Below, piece after piece: positions 34,331 through 43,737 of a stretch of 64,000 nt of DNA (its first letter is position 1; every line of letters begins with the position of its first letter). This DNA is from Desertivirga xinjiangensis. GTDB lineage: Bacteria; Bacteroidota; Bacteroidia; Sphingobacteriales; Sphingobacteriaceae. Where the stretch lies: contig NZ_JAFMZP010000007.1 of assembly GCF_024436435.1 (NCBI RefSeq), positions 1 to 64,000 of the forward strand. Direction: 5' to 3'. The notes below the pieces were generated by a model, which saw only the letters and a program-made list of their open reading frames with translations, ran no database searches and had not been told where the DNA came from. The position numbers and the translations under genes are program-made.

Positions 34331-36181
34331 CTAGAAGAAGCTCAAGCCAATATTCCATCCAAACCAACCTTTCAGGTCTTTCTTGCCAATATTAAAAGTC
34401 TTAATTTCATTAGGAACAAAACTATAGTTTTCGACTGCCGAAGTTTGATTTGAGTAAAATACGTTAAAAGAAGGTCCGGCAAATACCGAAATGAGCTTAA
34501 CCGGCTTATAATGGATCAAGAAATTAGCTTTTTCAAGGATGTTGGTATAATTCCAGCTTCCCTGGTATATTTGATAATGGCTGATCTCCGGATGAAGGCT
34601 GAACTTTCTCAGCAACTGGATCTCTTTTCCCAAACCTGCACTAAACGAGTATAATTTGCTTGCATTACCACCATTTGCCCCTCCCTGCAGGACAGTATAA
34701 AGTCGCGAGGTTCCTGTTTTAACAGCGAGGTTGAAGGCTTGCAGTTCTGTAGAAAAAACAGAAATTGAGTGATACCCTCCTTTTCTCGCCAGGTTTAAAA
34801 GTCCGATATTGTATCCGCTGATACTGTCAGTAATATTAAGCAAACCGACCTGGGTACCGTCTACTTTACCTGCAAAATTGAGCAGACCAACTTGTGTACC
34901 CTTGAGCTTTCCTGCACTGAGATTCATTACTCCGGCAACCTGGACACCTTGTACCTTTCCTGCGGTGTTTATCACGCCAGTAGCTTGTACTCCTTGAATA
35001 GTTCCTGCAAGATTAATTACTCCTGAGGCCTGAGTTCCCTTCAGACTCTTTGCCAGGTTAATAACTCCCGCACCCTGGGAACCCTGCACATGTTTATGAG
35101 AAAGATTCGCCACCCCTGCAACCTGCGCACCCTTAACCTCCTCCTTTGTCCGGTTAAGTACTCCTGCAGCCTGGACCCCTGTCAGGCCGCCCCTTAGTTC
35201 ATTCAACACACCTGCAAACTGGGAGCCGGTGACACTGTCGAGCACCACATTATAAACGCCTGCGGCCTGAATTCCAAGGACCGATTCACCAACAATATTA
35301 AATACTCCCGCAAATTGCCCGTATCTGACTCCTTTTTTGTTGATGTTAAATATTCCGCCAATTTCTAATCCTTCTACTCCAGCGGTGTAACCACCCATAA
35401 TATTTACCGACAACTTGTTGACGATCTGTGAGCTCATCATACCCTGTGTGCTCAGACCCGGAGTAAATGAAAACTGAAAAGGGCTGTCAGCAAAAAAGTT
35501 TCCAATATTAACATCCTGCATTCTCTGTTTCGAGGACGTTAAGAATCTGACGAACCTCGCCTTTGACACCCGGTAGAAAGCATTATATCCATTTCCCCCG
35601 TCCGCCTGATTTTCGTCAGAACCTACTTTTACATCGGAGAGTACCATAATGGTAGTATCCCTGTAAAATTCTTTACTGAATGTTAAGGCTATTGCGGGAT
35701 TATAGGTTTTAATCTTAAGATTAAAGTGCCCGTGTTTATCCGTTATTGTAGAGCGCAACTGCTTTTTGTCGTATACACTGGCACTTCTGAGTCTGGCCCC
35801 CGAAAGGTCATCAGACACAAAGCCACTGATGTGATACGTTTGATCAGATTTTGTTACCTTCTCCGGTATAAAGTTTAATCTTAAAGGAGCATAACGGAGT
35901 ATCAGGTAATTTTCAGCTTCTTTATACTCAAACTTGTTATCCAAAATGTGATTAAGAACTTCTTTCACACTCCAGTCATCTGCATAACAGTTAATCAGAC
36001 TGTCAGAAGGAATACTTTCGCTATTATATGAAAAGGTAAATTTCCCCTCAGACTCAATCAGGTGCAGAACCTCGGCAACACTTTTTTGCCTTACGTTCAT
36101 CGATATTCTCTTGTTTAAAATGCTTTGCCCAAAGGCGAAGTGGCAAATCAGGCTCAGGGTAATTACAACGAAAGTTCTCAT
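34331..36181 (-). CDS. STN-domain outer-membrane protein with about 13 GxQxAGVxN repeats
   Basis: 616 residues. Signal peptide 1-19 (ending AFGQS). STN domain about 25-96 (KSVAEVLHLIESEGKFTFSYNSESI). Carboxypeptidase-like sandwich about 116-185. Then about 13 tandem units of 14-17 residues at 271-468 with consensus G-x-Q-x-A-G-V-x-N, as in GVQAAGVLN, GTQASGVIN and GTQVGLLN; the last three drift to VGLLN. The C-terminal part (470-616) is strand-rich and ends in FF like an outer-membrane protein. The repeats resemble the LA_2272-type surface repeats and may stack as a solenoid. It lies 15 bp behind fecR in the slot normally held by a TonB receptor, yet it has no plug or TonB barrel. Function is unknown. 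Confidence 0.85.
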   Translation of the reverse strand: MRTFVVITLSLICHFAFGQSILNKRISMNVRQKSVAEVLHLIESEGKFTFSYNSESIPSDSLINCYADDWSVKEVLNHILDNKFEYKEAENYLILRYAPLRLNFIPEKVTKSDQTYHISGFVSDDLSGARLRSASVYDKKQLRSTITDKHGHFNLKIKTYNPAIALTFSKEFYRDTTIMVLSDVKVGSDENQADGGNGYNAFYRVSKARFVRFLTSSKQRMQDVNIGNFFADSPFQFSFTPGLSTQGMMSSQIVNKLSVNIMGGYTAGVEGLEIGGIFNINKKGVRYGQFAGVFNIVGESVLGIQAAGVYNVVLDSVTGSQFAGVLNELRGGLTGVQAAGVLNRTKEEVKGAQVAGVANLSHKHVQGSQGAGVINLAKSLKGTQASGVINLAGTIQGVQATGVINTAGKVQGVQVAGVMNLSAGKLKGTQVGLLNFAGKVDGTQVGLLNITDSISGYNIGLLNLARKGGYHSISVFSTELQAFNLAVKTGTSRLYTVLQGGANGGNASKLYSFSAGLGKEIQLLRKFSLHPEISHYQIYQGSWNYTNILEKANFLIHYKPVKLISVFAGPSFNVFYSNQTSAVENYSFVPNEIKTFNIGKKDLKGWFGWNIGLSFF

Positions 36182-36196
36182 ACTTAAGGCAATGAC

Positions 36197-37168
36197 TTAT
36201 CGAAGAATAAATTGCTTTCCTTCTTTATCCACCTTTATTTTAAATGTTTCTGAAATGATAGCGAGTATTTGCTCTACCGGCTGGTCCTTGAATACAGTGG
36301 TGAGAGGCAGCGACTTCACTGCAGGGTTTTCTATTTTTATTTCAACGTTATAAGCTTCCGCCAATACCGAAACCAATTCTGACAGCGGTGTAGCTTCACA
36401 TACAAATTCCCTGCTACGGTAATAATTATATAATTTGCTATCCGAGGCATCTTTTGTCAGATTACCGCTTAAGGAGTCAACTTCTGCCATTTCTCCCGCC
36501 CGAAGTTCTACCACGTCAGCATTTTTTGCAACCTTCACAATTCCGGTCTCTACTATCACCACTGTTTTGCCTTCACGACTTTTAATATTAAATGAAGTCC
36601 CGACAACGGTTACCTTAACATTGTTAACGCTGATGACGAAAGGCCTGCTTTTGTCTGGCTCAATATTGAAAAATGCTTCTCCTGTTAATACAACCGCCCT
36701 GGTGTTGCCTTTGAATTTTTCAGGGTAACGCAAGCTGCTGTTTTTGTTCAGAGTTATTATTGATCCGTCAGATAGGGTATCAATCAGAATGTTATCGACA
36801 CTGTTAAGGGCTACCACTTGCGAAGGTGAATTTTGGTATTGATGATAAACAAACCAGGCAGCAGTGCAGCCAATAATGAGAACTGCTGCTATTCTGATCC
36901 AATAGGTCAGAGAGCGTACTGGGGGTTCATGTTTTTTAAGTTTTATGCGTTCTTCAAAACGTTCCCATGCGGCATCCCCGCTCACCGTGCTGCTCATCAC
37001 CGCTTGTTCAGTATTATCCCATATCAGTTTGAAATGTTCAAAATACCTGCTGTTTTCCTTTGAACTTTGGATCCATTGCTCAGCAGAAGCCGCTTCTTCC
37101 GGGCTCGCTTCTCCTGCCAGATATTTTACCAGAAGCTCGTCGTTCATATTTGAATTATCCACGTTCAT
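36197..37168 (-). CDS. FecR-family anti-sigma factor
   Basis: 323 residues. An N-terminal cytoplasmic helical part (DELLVKYLAGEASPEEAASAEQWI), one transmembrane helix at about 89-108, then the periplasmic FecR domain (SVDNILIDTLSDGSIITLNKNSSLRYPEKF, GEAFFNIEPDKSRPFVI) and a C-terminal STN-like domain (FVCEATPLSELVSVLAEAYNVEIKI). FecR proteins bind the sigma factor inside and read a signal from an outer-membrane STN-bearing partner outside. It overlaps the sigma gene by 4 bp (ATGA). Confidence 0.94.
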   Translation of the reverse strand: MNVDNSNMNDELLVKYLAGEASPEEAASAEQWIQSSKENSRYFEHFKLIWDNTEQAVMSSTVSGDAAWERFEERIKLKKHEPPVRSLTYWIRIAAVLIIGCTAAWFVYHQYQNSPSQVVALNSVDNILIDTLSDGSIITLNKNSSLRYPEKFKGNTRAVVLTGEAFFNIEPDKSRPFVISVNNVKVTVVGTSFNIKSREGKTVVIVETGIVKVAKNADVVELRAGEMAEVDSLSGNLTKDASDSKLYNYYRSREFVCEATPLSELVSVLAEAYNVEIKIENPAVKSLPLTTVFKDQPVEQILAIISETFKIKVDKEGKQFILR

Positions 37169-37797
37169 CTCTTTCTGTTAAATAAGTCAAATAATATAAA
37201 CAGGATAAGAGGCAGAAACTCGGTGAGTTTCAGTCGCATGATTTTTAACGCTTTACCCATTTGATTCTCCACCGTTTTAATCGACAGACCTAACTGATCG
37301 GCGATTTCCTGGTACTTTAGCTGTTCAAACCGGCTCATCTGAAAAATCAAACGGCATTGCTGCGGTAGGTCGTTCAATGCCGATAGGATCTGCTTTTCCA
37401 GTTCAGATGCAATTACTTTACCCTCCGTTTGCTCCTGTGCTTCTTCCATTGTGTTAGAATAATGCAATTGATAATCAGCTTTTACTTTCTGGTGTTTCAG
37501 GTAATTCAAACTTTCATTGTGTACGGCGCGGTACAAGTACGCTTTCAGCGATGCCTGGACATTAAGTTGATCCCTCTTTTCCCATATTCGGACGAAGACG
37601 TTCTGAACAGCTTCCTCGGCAAGAGCCTCATCCTTTACAAACATCATAGCATATGAATGAAGGCTTGTAAAATACTGCTTAAAAATCCTTTCAAACGCTT
37701 TATTGTCGCCTGTTTGAAGTAACTGGATATCTGTTAATGCGGTTGCCTCCACTAATGAACTTTGGGTTACGTCCCTCAAAGATATAGCTTTAATCAA
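37165..37797 (-). CDS. ECF sigma factor, FecI-like
   Basis: 210 residues. Region 2 at about 30-100 (AFERIFKQYFTSLHSYAMMFVKDEALAEEAVQNVFVRIWEKR) and region 4 at about 135-195 (LPQQCRLIFQMSRFEQLKYQEIADQLGLSIKTVENQMGKAL) are complete. The start is uncertain: TTG at 37797 gives 15 extra residues, and GTG at 37752 begins at EATALTDIQLL. There is no in-frame ATG before region 2. It is first in a three-gene operon with fecR and the STN-repeat gene. Confidence 0.9.
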   Translation of the reverse strand: MIKAISLRDVTQSSLVEATALTDIQLLQTGDNKAFERIFKQYFTSLHSYAMMFVKDEALAEEAVQNVFVRIWEKRDQLNVQASLKAYLYRAVHNESLNYLKHQKVKADYQLHYSNTMEEAQEQTEGKVIASELEKQILSALNDLPQQCRLIFQMSRFEQLKYQEIADQLGLSIKTVENQMGKALKIMRLKLTEFLPLILFILFDLFNRKR

Positions 37798-37882
37798 TTG
37801 TTCTTTTAAGGTGATACAATTTAAAAAGAAAATACCCCTACGCGTGCCAACAAAATTCTAAATAAAATTATTTATAAGCTTA

Positions 37883-38479
37883 ATGAAACTTCCACTATCG
37901 TTTTATCGAAGACCCGACGTGGTGCTTATTGCAAAGGAGCTTTTGGGTAAGTATATTTTTTCAAACATCGATGGCGCTTTTTCTGGAGGTATAATCGTAG
38001 AAACAGAAGCATATAGAGGACCTGACGATCTGGGTTCGCATGCGTATAATAACAGGCGAACAGCGCGTAATGAAATGATGTACGCTGCCGGTGGCGTGGT
38101 ATATATGTATATCTGTTACGGCATCCATGACATGTTAAATATTGTAACCGGCGAACCTGAAGAGTCGCATGCTATATTAGTCAGAGCCATAGAGCCTGTC
38201 GAAGGTATGGAGTTTATGCGCGAACGAAGGAAGGTATTTGACGATGACAAACGCTTATGTAAAGGACCAGGAGCATTGGGAAAGGCTCTGGGTTTAGGAA
38301 AACAACAAAATGGGATCTCGCTGGCAGGCGACGAAGTTTGGCTTGAAGACAGGGGATTTATTGTTTCCGCCGAGTCTGTTGTAGCCGCCCCCCGAATTGG
38401 ACTAAACATTGCGGAACCTTACAAGAGCATTCCCTGGAGATTTTATATTAAAGGAAACAAGTTTATTAGCCGGAAGTGA
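37883..38479 (+). CDS. 3-methyladenine DNA glycosylase (AAG/MPG family)
   Basis: 198 residues. The family pattern is present: ELLGKYIFSN, IVETEAYRGPDDLGSHAYNNRRTARNEMMY with the catalytic Glu, GGVVYMYICYGIHDMLNIV, and AILVRAIEP. It excises alkylated purines in base-excision repair. It is divergent from the ECF operon with 85 bp between start codons. Confidence 0.95.
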   Translation: MKLPLSFYRRPDVVLIAKELLGKYIFSNIDGAFSGGIIVETEAYRGPDDLGSHAYNNRRTARNEMMYAAGGVVYMYICYGIHDMLNIVTGEPEESHAILVRAIEPVEGMEFMRERRKVFDDDKRLCKGPGALGKALGLGKQQNGISLAGDEVWLEDRGFIVSAESVVAAPRIGLNIAEPYKSIPWRFYIKGNKFISRK

Positions 38480-38539
38480 CAAAGTTTCAATTGTTTTCAA
38501 ACCATCTCTCGCTGCATATGTTTTTTATAAAAAAAAGCG

Positions 38540-39034
38540 ATGCAAAGTACCCGAGATAATATTGAAAAGATGAAAGAGCTTATTCAGGGCATTGAAATTG
38601 CCATGCTCTCCACTCTTCATGAAGATGAAATTAAGACCCGGCCGATGGCAACCACCGAGGTGGATCAGGAGGGAAATATCTGGTTTTTTACAGACGAGTA
38701 CTCTGAGAAGGTTAGTGACCTCCAGGAGAGACATAAAGTTTGCCTAAGCTATTCGCATCCCGGAAAAGATTCATACGTTACCGTGAACGGTTACGCGGAA
38801 GTGGTGAACGATAAGGATAAAATGATTGCATTGTTTAGTCCGGTGGTTAAACGCTTCTTTCCCGGGGGAATAGATGACCCACGCTTATCTTTATTGAAAA
38901 TAATACCTTATCAGATGGAATATTGGGAAAGTCATTCAGAAGATGGAATGCTTCACTTTATGGGAGTGCTGGGCTCATCTCCTATAGCTGACGAGGATTT
39001 GCATCATGATGAACATGGGAAAATAAGCTTTTAG
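38540..39034 (+). CDS. Pyridoxamine 5'-phosphate oxidase-like general stress flavoprotein
   Basis: 164 residues of the split-barrel flavin-binding fold. MATTEVDQEGNIWFFTDEYSEK, SYSHPGKDSYVTVNGYAEVV and YWESH are typical of the B. subtilis YdaG-type general stress proteins. It probably binds FMN or a deazaflavin; the substrate is unknown. It lacks the PdxH C-terminal motif and is not the vitamin B6 enzyme. A paralogue lies at 50442-50972. Confidence 0.87.
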   Translation: MQSTRDNIEKMKELIQGIEIAMLSTLHEDEIKTRPMATTEVDQEGNIWFFTDEYSEKVSDLQERHKVCLSYSHPGKDSYVTVNGYAEVVNDKDKMIALFSPVVKRFFPGGIDDPRLSLLKIIPYQMEYWESHSEDGMLHFMGVLGSSPIADEDLHHDEHGKISF

Positions 39035-39038
39035 ACCA

Positions 39039-40022
39039 TTGTTCGTCCGCTCAGATCTGATTTCTTTCATACATCACACATGGTATAAGCGGTGTTGTTA
39101 CCTACTGCTTGCAATTTCTATCCTTGCCTGTAACGAAACAGATCCCGGGCCTGTTAAGATAAAGGAGGCCAGGCTACTCCGGGCGAAGAAAATGACTTAC
39201 CCTTCGGGTTCAACACTGAGTTTTTATAAAGATCAGCTCTATCTAATGGGGGATGATGCCCCGCACATGCTGATCCTCGATACTGCTTTTCTTATAAAGG
39301 AAAGAATACCGGTCTTTTCCTCGGAGACCGTGCGAATAAATAAAAGTGTGAAGCCCGACATTGAAGCCGGCGATTTCATTCAGGAGGGAGAGGAAAGTAA
39401 TGTGTGGCTTTTCGGCTCCGGTTCTGTGCCGGGGTACCGGGACAGTCTTTTTAGATATAATGTCGCTAACGGGAGCGTGCGCAGAGATGATCTGGGTGTT
39501 TTATACGATAAAATTAAGGAGCTTGGGGTAAGAGAATTAAATATTGAAGCTGCGTCCCTCGTAAAACAAAAAATGCTGCTTGGGAACAGGTCCGCAGCGC
39601 TTAAACCCGATTATCTGATAAGCATTCCTTATAAATTGACAGAACTGGAGACCACTGCTATAAGACGTATCCAACTTAAGCAGCCAGAAGCAACCGCAGG
39701 GATATCTGGCATGGCGTACGATGAAATTAACGACCGGCTGTTACTCACCTTTTCTACAGAAGATACAGCTAACTCTTATTCGGATGGTGAAACTGGGGAC
39801 AGCTTTCTGGCATTAATTGATAACATTTCCGCTAAATATGAATCTGATTCTCTGTCTGTTGATGTATGGCTGCCACTTGCCTCTGTTGATTCCTCCTTCA
39901 AAAAAATGAAGATTGAATCTGTTGCGATTACAAGATCTGCAGGAAAAGAATACGATCTTATACTTGTAGCTGACAACGACGATGGGAACACAATACTATA
40001 CAAGATATGGATTAGTCTTTAA
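39039..40022 (+). CDS. Lipoprotein with propeller-like body, unknown function
   Basis: 327 residues. The signal peptide (YKRCCYLLLAISILAC) has a lipobox at ILAC (Cys near 31). The start is a TTG at 39039, because no ATG lies between the previous gene and the signal peptide. The body contains repeated short strands (LSFYKDQLYLMGDDAPHMLILDT, GMAYDEINDRLLLTFSTED, AITRSAGKEYDLILVADNDDGN) like a six- or seven-bladed propeller. I cannot name the function. It follows the stress flavoprotein gene by 4 bp and may be co-transcribed with it. Confidence 0.7.
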   Translation: MFVRSDLISFIHHTWYKRCCYLLLAISILACNETDPGPVKIKEARLLRAKKMTYPSGSTLSFYKDQLYLMGDDAPHMLILDTAFLIKERIPVFSSETVRINKSVKPDIEAGDFIQEGEESNVWLFGSGSVPGYRDSLFRYNVANGSVRRDDLGVLYDKIKELGVRELNIEAASLVKQKMLLGNRSAALKPDYLISIPYKLTELETTAIRRIQLKQPEATAGISGMAYDEINDRLLLTFSTEDTANSYSDGETGDSFLALIDNISAKYESDSLSVDVWLPLASVDSSFKKMKIESVAITRSAGKEYDLILVADNDDGNTILYKIWISL

Positions 40023-40072
40023 ATGATTGTATTTTTTACTATCTTCCAACCAAACAAACCAATTGCTGAACA

Positions 40073-43000
40073 ATGTTGTTAAGGAGAATACTTTACATGG
40101 TGTTTTTTACCTGTATTGTTTTCGGTGCCCTACGGTCAGGGGCGCAAGGCACCTCAAATAAAGGAACAGACTTTTGGGTGGTATATGCAGGGCATGTTGA
40201 TAGTACGGCATCAAGGCTTACTTTATTTATCACTTCTGAAACTGCTTCTAACGTAACTATAACTGCTGGGAACGATACTTTGAGCAAGGTTTCACTTATT
40301 GCAAATCAGGCAAGAGCCGTGGTAATTAACCCAAATCAGGTTGACGTATACGTAGATATCCGAGATGGAATAGAGAGCCAAAAAGGCATTCATATAAGTT
40401 CGGATAAACCGGTGGTCGTTTATTCAATGATTTCACATGAGGCCAGATCTGCTGCTTGCTTAGTTTTTCCCACCAGGGCCTTAGGCAGCGATTATTATGC
40501 CATAGCTTATGATCAGATAGAAAGTTCCCGCTTCGAAACCCGCTTGTCGCAATTCACCATTGTAGGTGTAGAGGATAGTACAAAAATTGAGATCACCCCT
40601 AGTCAGAATAGTGTGGCTAATGCTGCTCACAGAGCCGGAGTTCCCTTCGGGATAATCCTTAATAAAGGAGATGTTTATCAATACCAATCAACCGGAGATC
40701 TATCGGGTTCGAGGATCCGGACGGCAACCGGCTGCACTCCATTTGCCGTGTTTTCGGGCAGCTCGAAGAATGGCTTTTGTGAAGACGGCAATACTACAAA
40801 CCCAAATAGTCCTTCCGGGCATGATAATTTATACCAGCAGCTGCTACCGGTTACTGCATGGGGTAAGAATTTTATATCAGCGCCCTTCTATAATACTCTA
40901 CATGGAAGTGTAGACATATATCGCATCCAGGTGGCCGAAGATAGTACCACCGTTAAAATAAATGGATCAACAACATCAATCAATGGGGACACACTCGCGA
41001 ACCCCTATATGAAAGGAAGTATAATTACTTTTTTCAGCCAGGAGGCGAATGTGATAAATGCCGATAAGCCTATCAATGTTACGCAGTTTCAAACGTCGCA
41101 GAACTGTAATCCGCAAAACGAGGGTTACCAGGGTAACCAAATCCCATATCCAGGCGACCCGGAAATGACCATACTTAATCCTATTGAGCAGACTTTAAAG
41201 GATGTCACCGTGTATTCAGCCATTTCTACTGCCGCAGCCCCAACCTCCATTACTAAGCATTTCATCAATGTAATTATCAAAACGGTCGACGCCGGTACCT
41301 TAAGTGTTGACGGAGCGCTTATACCAGCAGCCAATTTTACCCCTATCAACGCCGAATACAGCTATACCGTCATCGATGTCACTCAATCCTCACAGACTAA
41401 TCCAACGCATCGTGTACGGGCAGACGGAGGTTTCGTAGCCATTGCTTACGGATACGGGCAATTTGAATCATATGGCTATCTGGCGGGATCGGATCTGAAA
41501 AATTTGAATAAATTCATTCTCCCTGAGAATTCCTCAACGGGACAAGCCCTCACTTCTGGATGTACAGGAAGTCCATTCAATTTATTTGTAGTGCTGCCTT
41601 TTATGACCCCAAGGTTGACATGGGAGCTGGACAGCGGGGTGATCATTACTGACACTAATCCGCAGTACACAGTAATAACCCAGAATGGAGAAACTTTATA
41701 TAAGTATAAATACCTCAACACAAGTCTTTCTTATCCAGAACCGGGATCGTATCTTATCAAAGCCAGCGCTATTAATCCTGCGCCCATTGGCTGTGACCCG
41801 AATGAAGTGATCGAGCTTAGTTATGAAGTTTTCGATTTTCCTATAGCTGATTTTCAGACCTCTGCTCCATTGTGTCAGGGACTTCCGGTAATTATTACAG
41901 ACAAAAGCTCCGGAAATGGGCAAAATATAAGTAAATGGCACTGGGATTTCGGCGACGGAAGCCCGGTGGAAACCCGCTTATCTGCCGATCCATTTACACA
42001 TGTCTATGCGGCAAGCGGTAATTACACCATCAGTCTTGTTGTTGAAACGGGTTGTCTTTCTCAAGCCAAAACCCTGGCAGTAAATGTAAATCCCTCAGCT
42101 ACAGCCAGGTTTGTTTATACTGCCCCTGCCTGCGAGACTTTGGAAGTGGCTTTTACTGATCAGTCTGTAATTAGTGCAGGATCTGTGGAGAAATGGATTT
42201 GGGATTTTGGAGATCCGGCTTCTGGCCTGAAAAACGTATCTGATATTCAGAATCCTGTCCATATCTTTTCGCAAAGCGGAACTTACCGGGTTAAACTAAC
42301 AGTAACAAGCGATCAGGGCTGTGCTACAGCAACAGAGCTTGATGTGATTGTTAATATTTTACCTCTTGCAAACTTTACCGTGCCAGAGGTCTGTCTGACA
42401 GATGCAGCCATTTTCGTTAATACCACAAGCTTTGCTGGTAATGCCGCTGAATTACATTATACATGGGACTTTGGCGATCCCGATGGCGTGAACAATATCT
42501 CCCAACAAAAAGACGGTGCGCATAGGTTCAGCGGCGAGGGCGACTTTAGGGTGCGGCTGACAGTAACATCGGCAAGCGGATGTAAGACCATTGAGGAAAA
42601 GATAGTCACAGTAAGCAGCCCTAACCCCCAAGCTGACTTTTCTATGAGCCAGGGATCAATTTGCAGCGGCTCCGAAGTAGTGTTTGAAGACAAGTCTTCG
42701 GTACGAACGGGCAGTATCACCCGGATAGAATGGTACTTCGACGATACGGAACATGCTAACAGCCCGTCATTCTCCCTTGCAGAGGATAACCCTCAGGATG
42801 TTCCTGGCAAGAAGTATTCTTTTACCTATCCCGTAACTCATAATACAACACCAAAATTGATCAATGTGAGAATGAGAGTCTTTTCGGGCGAAAATTGCTA
42901 CAATGACCATGTTCAGCAGCTGACCATTACGGGAAAGCCGCAGATTGAATTTAACCCTTCTGTTGCGGTTTGCGAACAGGACGATGCGTTCCAGCTAAGC

Positions 43001-43678
43001 GCCCGGGAGATCAACGGCTTCGCTGCAAGCCAGGAGCGATATTCAGGTGATGGAGTTTCTCCGGAGGGAATATTCAATCCCAGGCTTGCAGGTGTGGGCA
43101 ACCATACCATAATTTATACATTCATAACAACTGATGGTTGCCAGGAAGAAGGATCGCAGACTATCCGTGTGAATCCAATGCCGCAGATAAGCGAGATATC
43201 CGATGTTACCATGATCAGGGGAGGGGAGGTCAGGTTGCCTGTTGAAGCGGAGGGGCAGAACCTCACTTACAAATGGACACCATCTGCCGGTCTGAGCAAT
43301 GATGGCGTTCTGAACCCCGTAGCGTCGCCTGCAGAGGAGACCTCATATCAGTTAACCATAAGCAGTGGGGCAGGCTGTACTATTACGGCAAATGTTCTTG
43401 TTAAAATTAAAGAATCGCCCGAGATCCCAAACGCTTTTTCGCCAAATGGAGACGGAATTAACGACACCTGGAACATTCCATATCTTCAAACACTGCCAAA
43501 GGCAACTATTAAAATATTTAACAGGTACGGCCAGGTGGTTTTTTCTTCAGGTCAATACCATGAAGCCTGGGATGGAACCGATCATTCAAAAGAGCTCCCT
43601 TCAGGAGTATATTATTATATCATTGAGCCTAATAACGGGAAAAAGCGGCATTCGGGCTCAATAACATTGCTTAGGTAA
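40073..43678 (+). CDS. Secreted PKD-domain protein with T9SS type B sorting domain
   Basis: 1201 residues. A signal peptide (about 1-24) is followed by an IgGFc-binding-like domain (about 28-440, beginning GTSNKGTDFWVVYAGH). Several PKD domains follow (from about 600, marked by HWDFGDGSP, IWDFGDP and TWDFGDP), then Ig-like modules. The C-terminal gliding-motility/type B sorting domain starts near IPNAFSPNGDGINDTWNIP and ends GSITLLR. Such proteins leave the cell by the type IX secretion system and stay on the surface or are shed. Ligands are unknown. It starts 51 bp after the lipoprotein gene. Confidence 0.93.
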   Translation: MLLRRILYMVFFTCIVFGALRSGAQGTSNKGTDFWVVYAGHVDSTASRLTLFITSETASNVTITAGNDTLSKVSLIANQARAVVINPNQVDVYVDIRDGIESQKGIHISSDKPVVVYSMISHEARSAACLVFPTRALGSDYYAIAYDQIESSRFETRLSQFTIVGVEDSTKIEITPSQNSVANAAHRAGVPFGIILNKGDVYQYQSTGDLSGSRIRTATGCTPFAVFSGSSKNGFCEDGNTTNPNSPSGHDNLYQQLLPVTAWGKNFISAPFYNTLHGSVDIYRIQVAEDSTTVKINGSTTSINGDTLANPYMKGSIITFFSQEANVINADKPINVTQFQTSQNCNPQNEGYQGNQIPYPGDPEMTILNPIEQTLKDVTVYSAISTAAAPTSITKHFINVIIKTVDAGTLSVDGALIPAANFTPINAEYSYTVIDVTQSSQTNPTHRVRADGGFVAIAYGYGQFESYGYLAGSDLKNLNKFILPENSSTGQALTSGCTGSPFNLFVVLPFMTPRLTWELDSGVIITDTNPQYTVITQNGETLYKYKYLNTSLSYPEPGSYLIKASAINPAPIGCDPNEVIELSYEVFDFPIADFQTSAPLCQGLPVIITDKSSGNGQNISKWHWDFGDGSPVETRLSADPFTHVYAASGNYTISLVVETGCLSQAKTLAVNVNPSATARFVYTAPACETLEVAFTDQSVISAGSVEKWIWDFGDPASGLKNVSDIQNPVHIFSQSGTYRVKLTVTSDQGCATATELDVIVNILPLANFTVPEVCLTDAAIFVNTTSFAGNAAELHYTWDFGDPDGVNNISQQKDGAHRFSGEGDFRVRLTVTSASGCKTIEEKIVTVSSPNPQADFSMSQGSICSGSEVVFEDKSSVRTGSITRIEWYFDDTEHANSPSFSLAEDNPQDVPGKKYSFTYPVTHNTTPKLINVRMRVFSGENCYNDHVQQLTITGKPQIEFNPSVAVCEQDDAFQLSAREINGFAASQERYSGDGVSPEGIFNPRLAGVGNHTIIYTFITTDGCQEEGSQTIRVNPMPQISEISDVTMIRGGEVRLPVEAEGQNLTYKWTPSAGLSNDGVLNPVASPAEETSYQLTISSGAGCTITANVLVKIKESPEIPNAFSPNGDGINDTWNIPYLQTLPKATIKIFNRYGQVVFSSGQYHEAWDGTDHSKELPSGVYYYIIEPNNGKKRHSGSITLLR

Positions 43679-43737
43679 GTAAGAAAGACTTTAAGGCACA
43701 CGTGGCACGCGTGCGCCTTAAAATCTTTCTTACTTAC
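43675..43737. terminator. Long hairpin between the PKD protein gene and rpoN
   Basis: A stem of about 28 bp with a few mismatches (43675-43702 with 43710-43737). It begins inside the end of one gene and ends inside the last codons of rpoN. The apex AAGGCACACGTGGCACGCGT recurs almost unchanged at 56988-57007. Confidence 0.75.
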
